Numbered from the stretch's first letter, positions 29,072-40,530 are shown. The stretch: DNA of 64,000 bases from Thioploca sp. (GCA_012032555.1 JAAUSR010000014.1:39460-103459), one strand, 5' to 3'. Translations and numbers: made by a program. The notes: generated by a model not told the origin, from the letters alone.

Positions 29072-29211
29072 GTTTGTCAGGCTTCCAATCGGCGAGACTG
29101 AATTTCATTTGGGGTCGGAGTCAAGCGATGATGGAAACCTCCTCTTCTCCTGCAAGTTTCATCCCAAATAATAACTTGTTGTTTATTAAGTATTTGTCAA
29201 ATAACCTTACT

Positions 29212-29295
29212 AAAGTGAGGTGTGCAAAATAACTAGTTTTGCCGTTATTTTTTAAAGTGAGATGTGTAAAATGACTAGTTTTGCCGTTATTTTTT
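29212..29295. repeat. Two 42-bp tandem repeats
   Basis: Units 29212-29253 and 29254-29295 differ at about three positions (both end GCCGTTATTTTTT). The length is a multiple of three, so it produces a repetitive minus-strand ORF (KNNGKTSxFxHLTL twice) that I do not consider a gene. A looser TTATTTTCAAC repeat follows to about 29430. Confidence 0.8.
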
Positions 29296-29394
29296 GATGA
29301 GAAATTGTTTATTTTCAACTTCTTAAGTTAAAGAACTGTCTAAAATCAACACGTGTTCATTTTCAACACTTCTTTAATAAGATAGTTTTTATTT

Positions 29395-29679
29395 TCAACT
29401 CATTAAATTGAAAAACGGTCTAAAACCTATTAGCGGTAACTTGAAAATCAATTGGTTAGAAGTTTTTTCCAGGTCATTGGTACCAATTGTAACTCGATGT
29501 CGCTCTAAAACTATCTTCATGCTGGCCAGTGCACCCGCTAAATCGGGAATATTGATTTTATCAAACCAAATGTCATAACCAGCGAGTTTCAGTTGTTAAT
29601 GTACCCGACCGACCAAACTTAAACTTTTCCGTCTACCATAGGAAACAAACAAATCCTTAAATTGGGATATATCATTAAG
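29395..29679 (-). pseudogene. Remnant of a TIR-domain protein gene
   Basis: Read on the minus strand from 29679, the frame gives FKDLFVSYGRRKSLSLVGR, then a stop at 29596-29598, then QLKLAGYDIWFDKINIPD. These are the first strand (LFVSY) and the strand-B/BB-loop (GYDxWFDxxxIP) of a TIR domain. After this the sequence departs from the family, and the frame ends at a stop at 29395-29397. The gene has lost its start, most of the TIR domain and everything downstream. TIR proteins serve in NAD+-degrading defence and signalling systems; this copy is dead. It lies below the length of usual ORF calling. Confidence 0.65.
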
Positions 29680-29900
29680 TCATCCAAAAGATGAGGTTGT
29701 CATTTTTCTGAACTAGTTAACACGATTCCCATTTTAGTTAACCAGCGTCGGATCAACGCCATTCAGTTAAGAAAAAATTTCTCCTCTTTTCCTTGGCGAG
29801 GAGGGAGTGGTCAAAGGAAGTCTACCGAGTTTAACGGTTTCAAAACCATCCCCCACCACTTCCTTAATTTCTAATTATTCCTCGTTTAAATGGAAAACCA

Positions 29901-30095
29901 TTATTCATCAGATTCTTCTGTGGCTTGTTGACTATCTTTTGCAGTTTTGTCATCCACTATTCCTTGAACTTGCTCAGCTTTTTCCAGTTCGGCCTTGTGG
30001 CTCATGTCTTGCGCAGTTTCTTGTTGTTGTTCTTTAGAACAAGCCAGCATGGCTAATATTCCTACTATAAAAACGGTATAAATCGCTTTTTTCAT
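29901..30095 (-). CDS. Small putative lipoprotein
   Basis: 64 residues. GAGG lies eight bases before the ATG. A basic start (MKKA) and hydrophobic stretch lead to a lipobox-like MLAC at about residues 16-19 (M at -3 is not ideal). The mature part is short, hydrophilic and rich in Gln, Glu, Lys and Asp, with no known domain. It would be anchored to a membrane in the periplasm. It lies just downstream of mfd on the same strand; function unknown. Confidence 0.65.
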   Translation of the reverse strand: MKKAIYTVFIVGILAMLACSKEQQQETAQDMSHKAELEKAEQVQGIVDDKTAKDSQQATEESDE

Positions 30096-30166
30096 ATTGT
30101 AATCCTCAAATTAGAGTTTAAATTAATATTTAACCTGAAATCACTCGATAAAATTGAGTATAGCCC

Positions 30167-33100
30167 TTACCGCAACTGTTGTAAAAATTTTTCCACGGCT
30201 TGATAGCGTTCTGCAAATGTAGGCAATTCCAGCGTAAATTGCAATTTATTTTGTTTATTTATCTGATAATGTGCCGGATTATCTTTAATGAGATGAACGA
30301 GGGTAATGGGTTCAACTGGGGTTTTATCATCAAATAAAATATAACCGCCTTGGCTGCCCACATCGATTTTACGAATCCCTAGGGTGATAGCTTTAAATTT
30401 AAGTTCGGTTATTTTAATGAGTGCTTTAGCCGGTTCGGGTAACAAACCAAACCGATCGATCATTTCCACTTGAATGTCATCTAAGGCTAGTAAGTCGGAA
30501 GCATTAGCAATGCGTTTGTACATAATCAAGCGAGTATGAACATCTGGCAAATAATCACTCGGTAATAATGCCGAACTATGTAAATTGATTTCCAGCGGCT
30601 GAGATAAAGGTCGCTCTAAATCGGGTTGTTGTCCGGATTTCAGTGCCGCTACCGCACGTTCTAATAACTCGGTATATAAATGATAACCAATTTCCTGCAT
30701 ATGCCCACTTTGTTCGCTGCCCAACAATTCACCGGCACCACGAATTTCTAAGTCATGGGTCGCTAAGGTAAAACCGACACCAAGTTCTTCCAAAGCAGCA
30801 ATTGCATCGATACGTTTGATAGCATCCGGTGTCATCAGTTTTCGGGGGGGTACGATTAAATAAGCATAAGCACGATGATGAGAACGACCCACACGCCCAC
30901 GTAATTGATATAACTGCGCTAATCCTAATTTATCCGCTCGATTAATAATCATGGTATTAGCATTAGGTACATCAATCCCCGTTTCAATAATGGTCGTACA
31001 CACTAACACATTGCAACGACGATGATAAAAATCCTGCATCACCCGTTCAAGTTCGCGTTCGCGCATTTTACCATGCGCAATTTGTACTCGTGCTTCTGGA
31101 ACTAATTTTTCAACATCTTGAGCCATTTTTTCAATGGTTTCAATATCATTATGTAGGAAATAAATCTGACCACCACGCCTTAATTCTCGTAAAATGGCTT
31201 CGATAATCGAAGGGGCATGCCATTCTCTCACAAACGTTTTAATGGCTAACCGACGTGAAGGCGGCGTAGCGATAATGGATAAATCGCGCAAATTAGATAA
31301 AGCCATATTCAATGACCGTGGAATCGGTGTCGCCGTTAAGGTCAAAATATCCATTTCTGTCCGTAATGATTTAAACCGTTCTTTTTGTTTCACACCAAAA
31401 CGATGTTCTTCATCAATTATCACTAAACCCAATTGTTTAAATTGAATATTATCTTGTAACAATTTATGCGTACCTATCACAATATCGACTTGTCCAGTAG
31501 CTATCGCGGTTAAAGTTTCATCTTGTTGTTTTTTAGAGCGAAAGCGTGATAATTGTTCGACGCGAATGGCCCAATCGGCAAATCGATCTTGAAAAGTTTG
31601 GTAATGTTGTTGGGCAAGCAAAGTCGTGGGTACCAGTATAGCAACTTGTTGGCTATCCTGAACGGCTACAAAAGCCGCTCGCATGGCTACCTCCGTTTTA
31701 CCAAAACCCACATCACCGCAAACCAGTCGGTCCATCGGTTGAGGTGAAGCCATATCCGCGAGTACGGCGGCAATAGCTTCCTGTTGATCGGGGGTTTCTT
31801 CAAAGGGAAAAGCCTGGGCAAAAGCTTGATATTCGGTTGAATGAATTTTAAAAATATACCCGGGTCGAGCTGCACGTCGGGCATAGAGATCGAGTAATTC
31901 AACGGCGACATCCGTTACCTGTTGTGCGGCTTTACGTTTAGCTTTTTCCCATTGCCCAGAACCAAGGCGATGTAAAGGAGCGTGGGTGGGATCCATTCCG
32001 GTAAAGCGGCTAATCAAATGCAGTGAAGACACCGGGACATAGAGTTTATCTTGGTTAGCATATTCTAGCTGCAAAAACTCCGCCGCTATCTCATCGATCT
32101 CTAAGGTTATCAAACCCTGATAGCGACCTACCCCATGTTCTTCATGAACCACCGGTGCACCAATATTTAATTCCGCTAGATCACGAACAATCGCTTCGGT
32201 ATCACGTTGAACACTTTTTTTGCGCCGGCGACGTTGAGCGACGCGCTCGCCAAATAATTGTGTTTCAGTAATAACTGCTAAAGAGGAAATACCTTTTTCT
32301 ACCAAAGTGACTGGCAATTTTTCGAGGACTAAACCTTGTTCAAGCGGTGCAACCGTTAAGCATAGCTTGGCATCAGTAGCTAGAAAGGCTAACCAACTAT
32401 CGATTAAAGTGGGCATGATGCCATGATTTTTCAGTAATTCTAATAAACTCTCCCGTCTGCCAGTCGTTTCTGCGGCGATGAGTACCCGTCCAGCAAAAGT
32501 GTGCAAAAAATTTTTAACCGCAGCGAGTGGTTGTGGTGCACGGGCTTCTACTGGTAATCGAGGTGGAGCAAGCGTTGCAAACTGGATATCATGATTTTGC
32601 TTCGTTAGATCTGTAGACAAAGTGATATGTGGATAAGGCTTAAATTCAGCAAAAACTTGATTAGCGGGTAAAAATAATTTATGGGGTGCGATAATTGGGC
32701 GTTCTATATCATGGCGTAATTGTTCGTAACGCGCATTAACTTCTTGCCAAAATTGCTCTGCTGCGGTTAAAACGCCCGGTAAAGTAACCATAACACTGTG
32801 TTGTGGTAAATAGTCAAACAGTGTCTGCGTCGTTGCAAAAAACAGCGGTAAATAATATTCAATTCCAGCCGGTGCCAAACCATTACTCACCTCGCGGTAA
32901 ACGGAACAACGCATTGGATCACCTCCAAATTCAGTTCGCCATTGGCTGCGAAAATGATTAATGGCTGGTTCGGTTAGTGGAAATTCGCGGGCTGGTAGCA
33001 ACCGAATTTCATGAATAATAGTTTGAGAACGTTGAGTTTCCGGATCAAATTGGCGAATACTATCGACTTCATCATCCAATAAATCAATCCGATAAGGAAA

Positions 33101-33652
33101 ATGACTGCCCATCGGAAATAAATCTAATAAACTCCCGCGGATAGCAAATTCACCGTGTTCAATCACTTGTGAGACACACCGATAACCGCTCAATTCCAAT
33201 TGTCGCCGAAAATTTTCTAAATGGAAAGGTTGCTTAGTCGTAATCAGCAAACTATTTGCTCTCACATAATTGGTGGGAGCAAGTCGGTGCATTAGGGTGG
33301 TTACCGGTAAAACTAAAACCCCGGTGACCATTTCCGGAAAATGATATAGCGTCGTTAATCTAGCCGAAATGATATCTTGATGAGGTGAAAAATGATCATA
33401 CGGTAACGTTTCCCAATCTGGAAAACTGAGTAAGGATAAAGTTGGCTCAGCATAAAATTGAATATCCTCAACGAGATGTTGTGCTGAAAGCGAATCTGGC
33501 GTTATCACCATTAAAGGAGCTTGTTGTGCAATTTGGCTAATAACTAGGCCAATACTACTTCCTTGTAAATTTCCCCAATTTTGACGTTGCTGCGGTTTAT
33601 AAGTAAAAATAGGATTTAAAGCACTTAAGTAATTGTTATGCTGGGTCATCAT
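30167..33652 (-). CDS. mfd: Transcription-repair coupling factor
   Basis: 1161 residues (E. coli 1148). The order is a UvrB-like N-terminal region (LLSFPDWETLPYDHFSP), a CarD-like RNA polymerase interaction domain (VVHEEHGVGRYQGL, about 495-550), a DEAD-type translocase with Walker A (CGDVGFGKTEVAMRAAF) and DEEH box (VIIDEEHRFGVKQ), TATPIPRSLNMA, the Q-RGRVGRSHHRAYAYL motif VI, and a C-terminal domain 7. It removes RNA polymerase stalled at lesions and recruits UvrA. It is divergent from the PIN/DegT gene. Confidence 0.97.
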   Translation of the reverse strand: MMTQHNNYLSALNPIFTYKPQQRQNWGNLQGSSIGLVISQIAQQAPLMVITPDSLSAQHLVEDIQFYAEPTLSLLSFPDWETLPYDHFSPHQDIISARLTTLYHFPEMVTGVLVLPVTTLMHRLAPTNYVRANSLLITTKQPFHLENFRRQLELSGYRCVSQVIEHGEFAIRGSLLDLFPMGSHFPYRIDLLDDEVDSIRQFDPETQRSQTIIHEIRLLPAREFPLTEPAINHFRSQWRTEFGGDPMRCSVYREVSNGLAPAGIEYYLPLFFATTQTLFDYLPQHSVMVTLPGVLTAAEQFWQEVNARYEQLRHDIERPIIAPHKLFLPANQVFAEFKPYPHITLSTDLTKQNHDIQFATLAPPRLPVEARAPQPLAAVKNFLHTFAGRVLIAAETTGRRESLLELLKNHGIMPTLIDSWLAFLATDAKLCLTVAPLEQGLVLEKLPVTLVEKGISSLAVITETQLFGERVAQRRRRKKSVQRDTEAIVRDLAELNIGAPVVHEEHGVGRYQGLITLEIDEIAAEFLQLEYANQDKLYVPVSSLHLISRFTGMDPTHAPLHRLGSGQWEKAKRKAAQQVTDVAVELLDLYARRAARPGYIFKIHSTEYQAFAQAFPFEETPDQQEAIAAVLADMASPQPMDRLVCGDVGFGKTEVAMRAAFVAVQDSQQVAILVPTTLLAQQHYQTFQDRFADWAIRVEQLSRFRSKKQQDETLTAIATGQVDIVIGTHKLLQDNIQFKQLGLVIIDEEHRFGVKQKERFKSLRTEMDILTLTATPIPRSLNMALSNLRDLSIIATPPSRRLAIKTFVREWHAPSIIEAILRELRRGGQIYFLHNDIETIEKMAQDVEKLVPEARVQIAHGKMRERELERVMQDFYHRRCNVLVCTTIIETGIDVPNANTMIINRADKLGLAQLYQLRGRVGRSHHRAYAYLIVPPRKLMTPDAIKRIDAIAALEELGVGFTLATHDLEIRGAGELLGSEQSGHMQEIGYHLYTELLERAVAALKSGQQPDLERPLSQPLEINLHSSALLPSDYLPDVHTRLIMYKRIANASDLLALDDIQVEMIDRFGLLPEPAKALIKITELKFKAITLGIRKIDVGSQGGYILFDDKTPVEPITLVHLIKDNPAHYQINKQNKLQFTLELPTFAERYQAVEKFLQQLR

Positions 33653-34011
33653 AGATTAATTTTTAACTTACTGTATCATGACAAATAAAGATAAGAACAG
33701 TTATCCGTAATTATATTGATGAGTTATCAACTCTTAAATGATCGTTAGTTATCAATCCCGATTTATCCATTATCAATCACTCGGTTAAGCTATCATTGCT
33801 AACGGATAACTGTTCAAAGTTTTGTTCTACTAGAAGTAAATTAAGTTATAATATCAAAAGTAACAGTTAATTAAGCATTGTTTAATTAAAAATCAAACAA
33901 CCTATAAAACTCGCTTGATTAAAAGTATCAAAAAATAAATTTATTGTAGAGAAAACTAAAAAAATCATAGTATTTTCTATTTAATTCCACCAAAGGCTAT
34001 CCAAGATTAAT
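33653..34011. other. Intergenic region between mfd and the PIN/DegT gene
   Basis: An AT-rich 359-base divergent promoter region with no gene. It contains scattered degenerate relatives of the TAACTGA heptamer (e.g. gttatccg, ataactgttc, gttatcaa) at about 33695-33815. No clear operator or terminator seen. Confidence 0.6.
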
Positions 34012-35508
34012 ATGTTAAATATTGTCCTCGATAATGAAATTGTTTTAGGATTATTATCAAAATCATCCAATGATACCCAACATTGTTTTGTCCGCCTGCA
34101 GAAATCACCGATTCGTTTTTGGTTACCCTGCTGTTTATTATCTTTCCTAGAAACACAACTGCGTTCGGCTAATTATCACTCACTGACTACTTTACTCAAT
34201 ACTCAAGAAGTAGAATTACTTTCTTCACTAGCTGCACATTGGCATGAGATACCTACTGATTGTGCTCATAAAACCCAGGCGCTCATGAGTTTAGATGCCG
34301 CTACCTTACCCGGAGCCACTATTATTTGGACAACGGATCCGAATTTTGTTTCCATTCATCCGGATATTGAATGGGGCGATCATGAGTTTGTGTATAGCAT
34401 GTTGGCACAATATGAAGACGAACCGCTCTTAGTAGATTTAGTCAGTCAACAATTGCAGTTACGTCCCCACATTGAAAAACGTATTTTTAATGTGCTTAAA
34501 CATGGACAATATTTAGCCGGTCAGGAAGTCAAACAACTGGAAAAGGAATTATCTGCTTATGTCGGCACGTCACATTGTTTTACCACCGCCAATAGTACTG
34601 ATGCTTTATTAATTGCGCTGATGGCGATTGGAGTTCAAGCGGGAAATGAAGTGATTGTTTCACCTTTCAATACGATGGCGAGTGCTGAAATAATAGCATT
34701 GCTTGGTGCTAGACCGGTATTCGTCGATATCGATCCTCATACCTATAACTTAAATCCACAACAATTAGAAGCCGTTATTAACCACAAAACGAGAGCGATC
34801 ATCGCAAGTAATCTTTATGGACAATGTGCTGATTTCAACTCGATTAATGACATTGCTAAACAACATGGATTAGTTGTTATAGAAGATGCAACTCAAAGCT
34901 TTGGTGCAACTTATCATGGTCTTAAGTCTGGTCAGTTAGCAACCATCAGTTATACTAGTTTTGCTCCTTTTCAAACCTTGGGTACCTATGGTGAAGGTGG
35001 CGCTTGTTTTACTAATAATGAAGAGTTAGCGGCAAGAATCCAACAATTACGACAACACCAAGAAGATAATACTCTCATTGGTCTCAATAGCCATCTCAAT
35101 ACCTTACAAGCGAGTTTATTACTCGCTAAACTCGTTGCTTTTCCAACTGAATTAGAAGATAGATTAGAAGTGGCTCAAATCTATAATCAACTTTTAGCAG
35201 AGGTTAGTTCAGTTCGAATTCCTCAAATTGCTTCCCATAATACCAGTGTTTATACCCACTATACGATAGCTGTAACCAACCGCAATCAGTTGCAACAAAC
35301 ATTGCAACAACGTGATAATATTCCATCAACTCGGTATTATTCAACGCCACTGCATCTACAACCCGCTTTTGCTTATCTCCAATATCAAGCTGGTTCTTTT
35401 CCCGTAGCTGAACAAGCCAGTCAGCAAGTACTCAATTTACCTATGCATCCCTATTTACTGGAGGAAATGCAAACTCAAATTGTGATGCTTATCAAAAGCG
35501 GTTGGTAG
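34012..35508 (+). CDS. PIN-like domain fused to a DegT/DnrJ/EryC1-type protein lacking the PLP lysine
   Basis: 498 residues. About 1-130 resemble a PIN-type nuclease fold (VLDNEIVLGLL, a Glu in LSFLETQL, and ATIIWTTDPNF at the end). About 145-498 are a DegT/DnrJ/EryC1 aminotransferase fold: GQYLAGQEVKQLEKELSAY, ANSTDALLIAL, SPFNTMASAEI, NLYGQCADF and EDATQSFGA with the PLP-ring Asp. Where the family has SFxPxKxLG, this protein reads SFAPFQTLGTYGEGG, so the Schiff-base lysine is Gln321 (codon CAA at 34972). It may be a PLP-binding dehydratase-like enzyme, a sugar-binding pseudoenzyme, or inactive. I know of no such fusion; function is open. Confidence 0.8.
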   Translation: MLNIVLDNEIVLGLLSKSSNDTQHCFVRLQKSPIRFWLPCCLLSFLETQLRSANYHSLTTLLNTQEVELLSSLAAHWHEIPTDCAHKTQALMSLDAATLPGATIIWTTDPNFVSIHPDIEWGDHEFVYSMLAQYEDEPLLVDLVSQQLQLRPHIEKRIFNVLKHGQYLAGQEVKQLEKELSAYVGTSHCFTTANSTDALLIALMAIGVQAGNEVIVSPFNTMASAEIIALLGARPVFVDIDPHTYNLNPQQLEAVINHKTRAIIASNLYGQCADFNSINDIAKQHGLVVIEDATQSFGATYHGLKSGQLATISYTSFAPFQTLGTYGEGGACFTNNEELAARIQQLRQHQEDNTLIGLNSHLNTLQASLLLAKLVAFPTELEDRLEVAQIYNQLLAEVSSVRIPQIASHNTSVYTHYTIAVTNRNQLQQTLQQRDNIPSTRYYSTPLHLQPAFAYLQYQAGSFPVAEQASQQVLNLPMHPYLLEEMQTQIVMLIKSGW

Positions 35509-35592
35509 TAGATTTCCGGGGGGGTGTCATGGTTTCTGTTCGTCTGCTATTATTAATATTGGCATAGTCGATATAAATAAGGAAAATAATTG

Positions 35593-35715
35593 GTGAATTG
35601 GCAAGAAGTTTGTAAACATCCCAATCTACAAGATTTACCCTTCAAAATTGAACTTAATGAAAGAGGACAAATTGTTATGCCCACGGTTAAAGGTACGTCA
35701 CGGCCATTAAATTAA
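35593..35715 (+). pseudogene. Truncated Uma2-family (DUF820) gene fragment
   Basis: A GTG at 35593 behind AAGGAAA opens a 40-codon frame, MNWQEVCKHPNLQDLPFK, then IELNERGQIVMP, matching the usual Uma2 N-terminus (NWxxVxxxPxLxxLPFKIELNxxGxIxMSP). It then stops at 35713, where about 150 further residues are expected. The catalytic region is missing. An intact, divergent Uma2 protein lies at 47846-48379. Confidence 0.65.
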
Positions 35716-35762
35716 TAACCGGAATAAATCGTTTGATTTGACCAAAGGACGATAACCTAATC

Positions 35763-38453
35763 ATGAGTAAGCATTATCTACAACCGCTATTTTACCCTAA
35801 TTCCATTGCTATATTTGGAGCCAGTAATACCCCAGATTCAATCGGTCATGTTTTACTTAAAAATCTATTGGAAAATAGTTATCACGGGAACTTATTTGCT
35901 ATTAATCCCAAGTATGACAAGGTTCAAGATCAGGTTTGTTACCCTTCGCTTAAAGATATTAGTGGCACCCCCATTGATTTAGCCGTTATCGCTACACCCG
36001 CTAAAACCGTTCCCGACATTATTGAAGCTTGTGGTAAATATGGCATTAAAATGGCGGTCATTATTTCTGCTGGTTTCGGTGAAATCGGTATGCAAGGAGC
36101 GAAGCTAGAAAAAAAGGTGTTAGCCAATGCGAGACGCTGGGGGTTGCGTTTCCTTGGACCAAATTGTTTAGGCATTATGCAACCGCATATTGGTTTAAAT
36201 GCTTCCTTTACCATGAGTGTCGCTAAACCCGGTAACTTAGCGTTAGTCTCGCAATCGGGTGCCTTATGTAGTGCGATTCTTGATTGGGCGGGTCCCAATG
36301 ATATTGGTTTTTCAAGCATTGTTTCTACTGGCAGCGCCGCTGATCTCGATTTTGGGGAAATTCTAGATTATCTCGTTTCGGATGTGCAAACTCACGGTAT
36401 TTTATTATACATTGAGGGGATTCACCAAGCCCGCAGTTTTATGAGTGGTTTACGAGCAATAGCGCGGATTAAACCGGTTGTGGTGATTAAAACCGGGCGA
36501 CATGAAAGTTCTATTAAAGCCGTGATGTCACATAGTGGTGTCAAAATTGGCCGAGATGATGCCTTTGATGCCGCTTTACAACGGGCTGGCGTATTAAGAG
36601 TTTCGACGTTTGAACAATTATTTTTTGCCGCTAAAACTTTAGCTTCTCGTTATAAAGCTGTGGGTAATCGACTGGCGATTGTCACTAACGGTGGTGGACC
36701 TGGCGTGATGGCAACCGATCGTGCTATTGATTTAGGTATTCCACTAGCTAAGCTTTCTGCTCCAACGATTGAATTACTTAATCAAGAATTACCGCCTTCT
36801 TGGTCTCATGATAATCCGGTCGATATTATCAGCAGTGCTTCGCCAGAATGTTACCAGAAAGCGGCTATAACTTGTTGCCAAGATCCGAATGTTGACGCAG
36901 TATTAGTCATTCTAACGCCTAAAGCCATGACTTGTCCTTTGGAAGCGGCACAAGCCATTATCGATATCGCTGAACAATCACCTAAACCATTACTCGCTTG
37001 TTGGATGGGTGGTGTTCAAGTTGAAGACAGTCATCGCTTATTTATGCAAGCACGTATTCCAGCTTTTCATACGCCAGAATCCGCTATAGAAGCTTTTTAT
37101 TACTTAGCCGCTTACCATCAAAATCAGCAAATACTTTTACAAACGCCTGGTCCAATTGGTCCACTCGATAATCCTGATGTAGAGGGTGCTCATCTGATCA
37201 TCGAAAGCGTCCTGTCTGAGCGCCGCAAAGTATTAACGGAAATGGAATCTAAAGGGTTACTCGGTGCTTTTCATATTCCAGTCGTTAATACGGCTATTGC
37301 GCGGACCAGTAATGAAGCTTTGGTATTAGCAGAAACGATGGGTTTCCCCGTCGCTATGAAAGTAAATGCGCCAGATTTACTCACCCAAGTATCGCATAAG
37401 AGTGATGTGGGGGGGGTTAAACTGAATATCACTAATGCACAATCGATTCGGGAAGCTTTCAAAAGTATCATGCACCGAGTTCAAGTGCAATTTCCTAAAG
37501 CCCGCATTGAAGGCGTTACGATAGAACGCATGATTAGTAAACCCCATGGTCGAGAATTGATAGTCGGCATGATTCGCGATCCGGTATTTGGTCCGGTGAT
37601 TACCTTTGGAATGGGCGGTAGTATGATTGAGGCAGTAGATGAGGTTGCCGTGAGCTTACCACCACTGAATCATTATTTAGCGGCAACTATGATTGATAAG
37701 ACACGCGTATCTAAGCTACTTGATGCCTTCAGGCGCATGCCGCCGGTTAATCGTCATGCTTTGGAAAATGTCCTGTTGCGTATCTCAGAAATGGCTTGTG
37801 AATTACCTTGGTTGCAAGAAATTGATATTAATTTGATTGTCGATGAGAATGGGGTGATTGCTGTCGACGGACGTATTGTGGTGGATTATTATACACCTTC
37901 TCCGGATCGTTATGCGCATATGGCTATTTATCCTTATCCAGCTCATTTAGTGACGCATTGGCAATTACCCGACGGTACCGATATTACCATCCGTCCTATC
38001 CGTCCAGAAGATGCCGAAATAGAAAAAACCTTTGTGCGGAATTTATCAGAAGAATCGAAATACTTTCGTTTTATGCAAACGCTCAATGAATTGACACCCG
38101 AGATGTTAGTTCGCTTTACTCAAATCGATTATGATCGCGAAATGGCGCTGATTGCAGTTACTTACCAAGAAGGGAAAGAAGTCGAAATTGGTGTCACACG
38201 TTATGCCATTAACCCTGATGGTGATAGTTGTGAATTTGCCTTAGTCGTTGCTGACCAGTGGCAACATCGTGGGATTGCGCAAAAACTCTTGACTTCGTTA
38301 ATGGATGCCGCTCGTACCCGAGGATTAAAGGTTATTCAAGGAGAAGTATTAAGTAACAATTTTAATATGCTCAAATTCATGAATAAACTTGGTTTTTCTG
38401 CAACAGTTGATGACAACGATCGCTCTTTAACCTGGGTAAGTAAACATTTATAA
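35763..38453 (+). CDS. Pat/YfiQ-type acyl-CoA synthetase (NDP-forming) fused to a GNAT acetyltransferase
   Basis: 896 residues. A CoA-binding domain (about 8-130, SIAIFGASNTPDSIGH), two succinyl-CoA-ligase-like domains (to about 450; SQSGALCSAILDWA and MSHSGVKIGRDDAFDAA), an ATP-grasp domain (about 485-710; RELIVGMIRDPVFGPVITFG) and a GNAT domain at the C-terminus (about 735-896; DITIRPIRPEDAE, QWQHRGIAQKLL). Proteins of this layout acetylate lysines, classically inactivating acetyl-CoA synthetase. The SHSG His is kept, so ligase activity cannot be ruled out. It stands alone, downstream of the Uma2 remnant. Confidence 0.92.
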   Translation: MSKHYLQPLFYPNSIAIFGASNTPDSIGHVLLKNLLENSYHGNLFAINPKYDKVQDQVCYPSLKDISGTPIDLAVIATPAKTVPDIIEACGKYGIKMAVIISAGFGEIGMQGAKLEKKVLANARRWGLRFLGPNCLGIMQPHIGLNASFTMSVAKPGNLALVSQSGALCSAILDWAGPNDIGFSSIVSTGSAADLDFGEILDYLVSDVQTHGILLYIEGIHQARSFMSGLRAIARIKPVVVIKTGRHESSIKAVMSHSGVKIGRDDAFDAALQRAGVLRVSTFEQLFFAAKTLASRYKAVGNRLAIVTNGGGPGVMATDRAIDLGIPLAKLSAPTIELLNQELPPSWSHDNPVDIISSASPECYQKAAITCCQDPNVDAVLVILTPKAMTCPLEAAQAIIDIAEQSPKPLLACWMGGVQVEDSHRLFMQARIPAFHTPESAIEAFYYLAAYHQNQQILLQTPGPIGPLDNPDVEGAHLIIESVLSERRKVLTEMESKGLLGAFHIPVVNTAIARTSNEALVLAETMGFPVAMKVNAPDLLTQVSHKSDVGGVKLNITNAQSIREAFKSIMHRVQVQFPKARIEGVTIERMISKPHGRELIVGMIRDPVFGPVITFGMGGSMIEAVDEVAVSLPPLNHYLAATMIDKTRVSKLLDAFRRMPPVNRHALENVLLRISEMACELPWLQEIDINLIVDENGVIAVDGRIVVDYYTPSPDRYAHMAIYPYPAHLVTHWQLPDGTDITIRPIRPEDAEIEKTFVRNLSEESKYFRFMQTLNELTPEMLVRFTQIDYDREMALIAVTYQEGKEVEIGVTRYAINPDGDSCEFALVVADQWQHRGIAQKLLTSLMDAARTRGLKVIQGEVLSNNFNMLKFMNKLGFSATVDDNDRSLTWVSKHL

Positions 38454-38657
38454 ATAAAAATGGCATGTCCAACCAAAACTAGGACGCTCCCGTGTAGGAA
38501 CGAGGGAAGATACCCCCTTACTACACTATTGTGACACTCCGTTCACTGCGAAAGAAAGAAACGCCGAGTCATTTTATCCGCACTAGTCGAGCCAAAATGC
38601 AACAAATAAGGCGTGTGGAGTTCGTCGTTAGATTCCTACCAGGAAATTTCACCTCAA

Positions 38658-38671
38658 TTGACCTAAATCAA
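38658..38671 (+). promoter_or_regulatory. FNR/Dnr-type operator of nirS
   Basis: TTGACCTAAATCAA fits TTGAT-N4-ATCAA with one mismatch (TTGAC left half, as in many Dnr/NnrR sites). Its centre is 72 bases before the nirS ATG. An AT-rich -10-like ACAATA lies about 35 bases downstream, which suits a class II activator position near -41.5. It implies induction by low oxygen or NO. The rest of the 38454-38736 gap holds a GGAACGAGG-type palindrome relic and no gene. Confidence 0.7.
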
Positions 38672-38733
38672 GGTGCTTCTCTACCACCTTAGACACAATA
38701 TTTTTGTTTATTTAGCTAAGGAGGAGTTTATAG

Positions 38734-40482
<1,749 letters not shown>

Positions 40483-40530
40483 TTAGTTGGAATGTTAAGT
40501 ACTTCAATAAAACCAATCCCTTTTTAGGTG

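Noticed and set aside
29121..29318. A 65-codon minus-strand ORF with two KNNGKTS repeats
   Set aside because: It is produced by the 42-bp tandem repeat, with no RBS and no known homologue.
29807..30037. A 76-codon plus-strand ORF
   Set aside because: It is antisense to the small lipoprotein gene, which has a good RBS and signal sequence.
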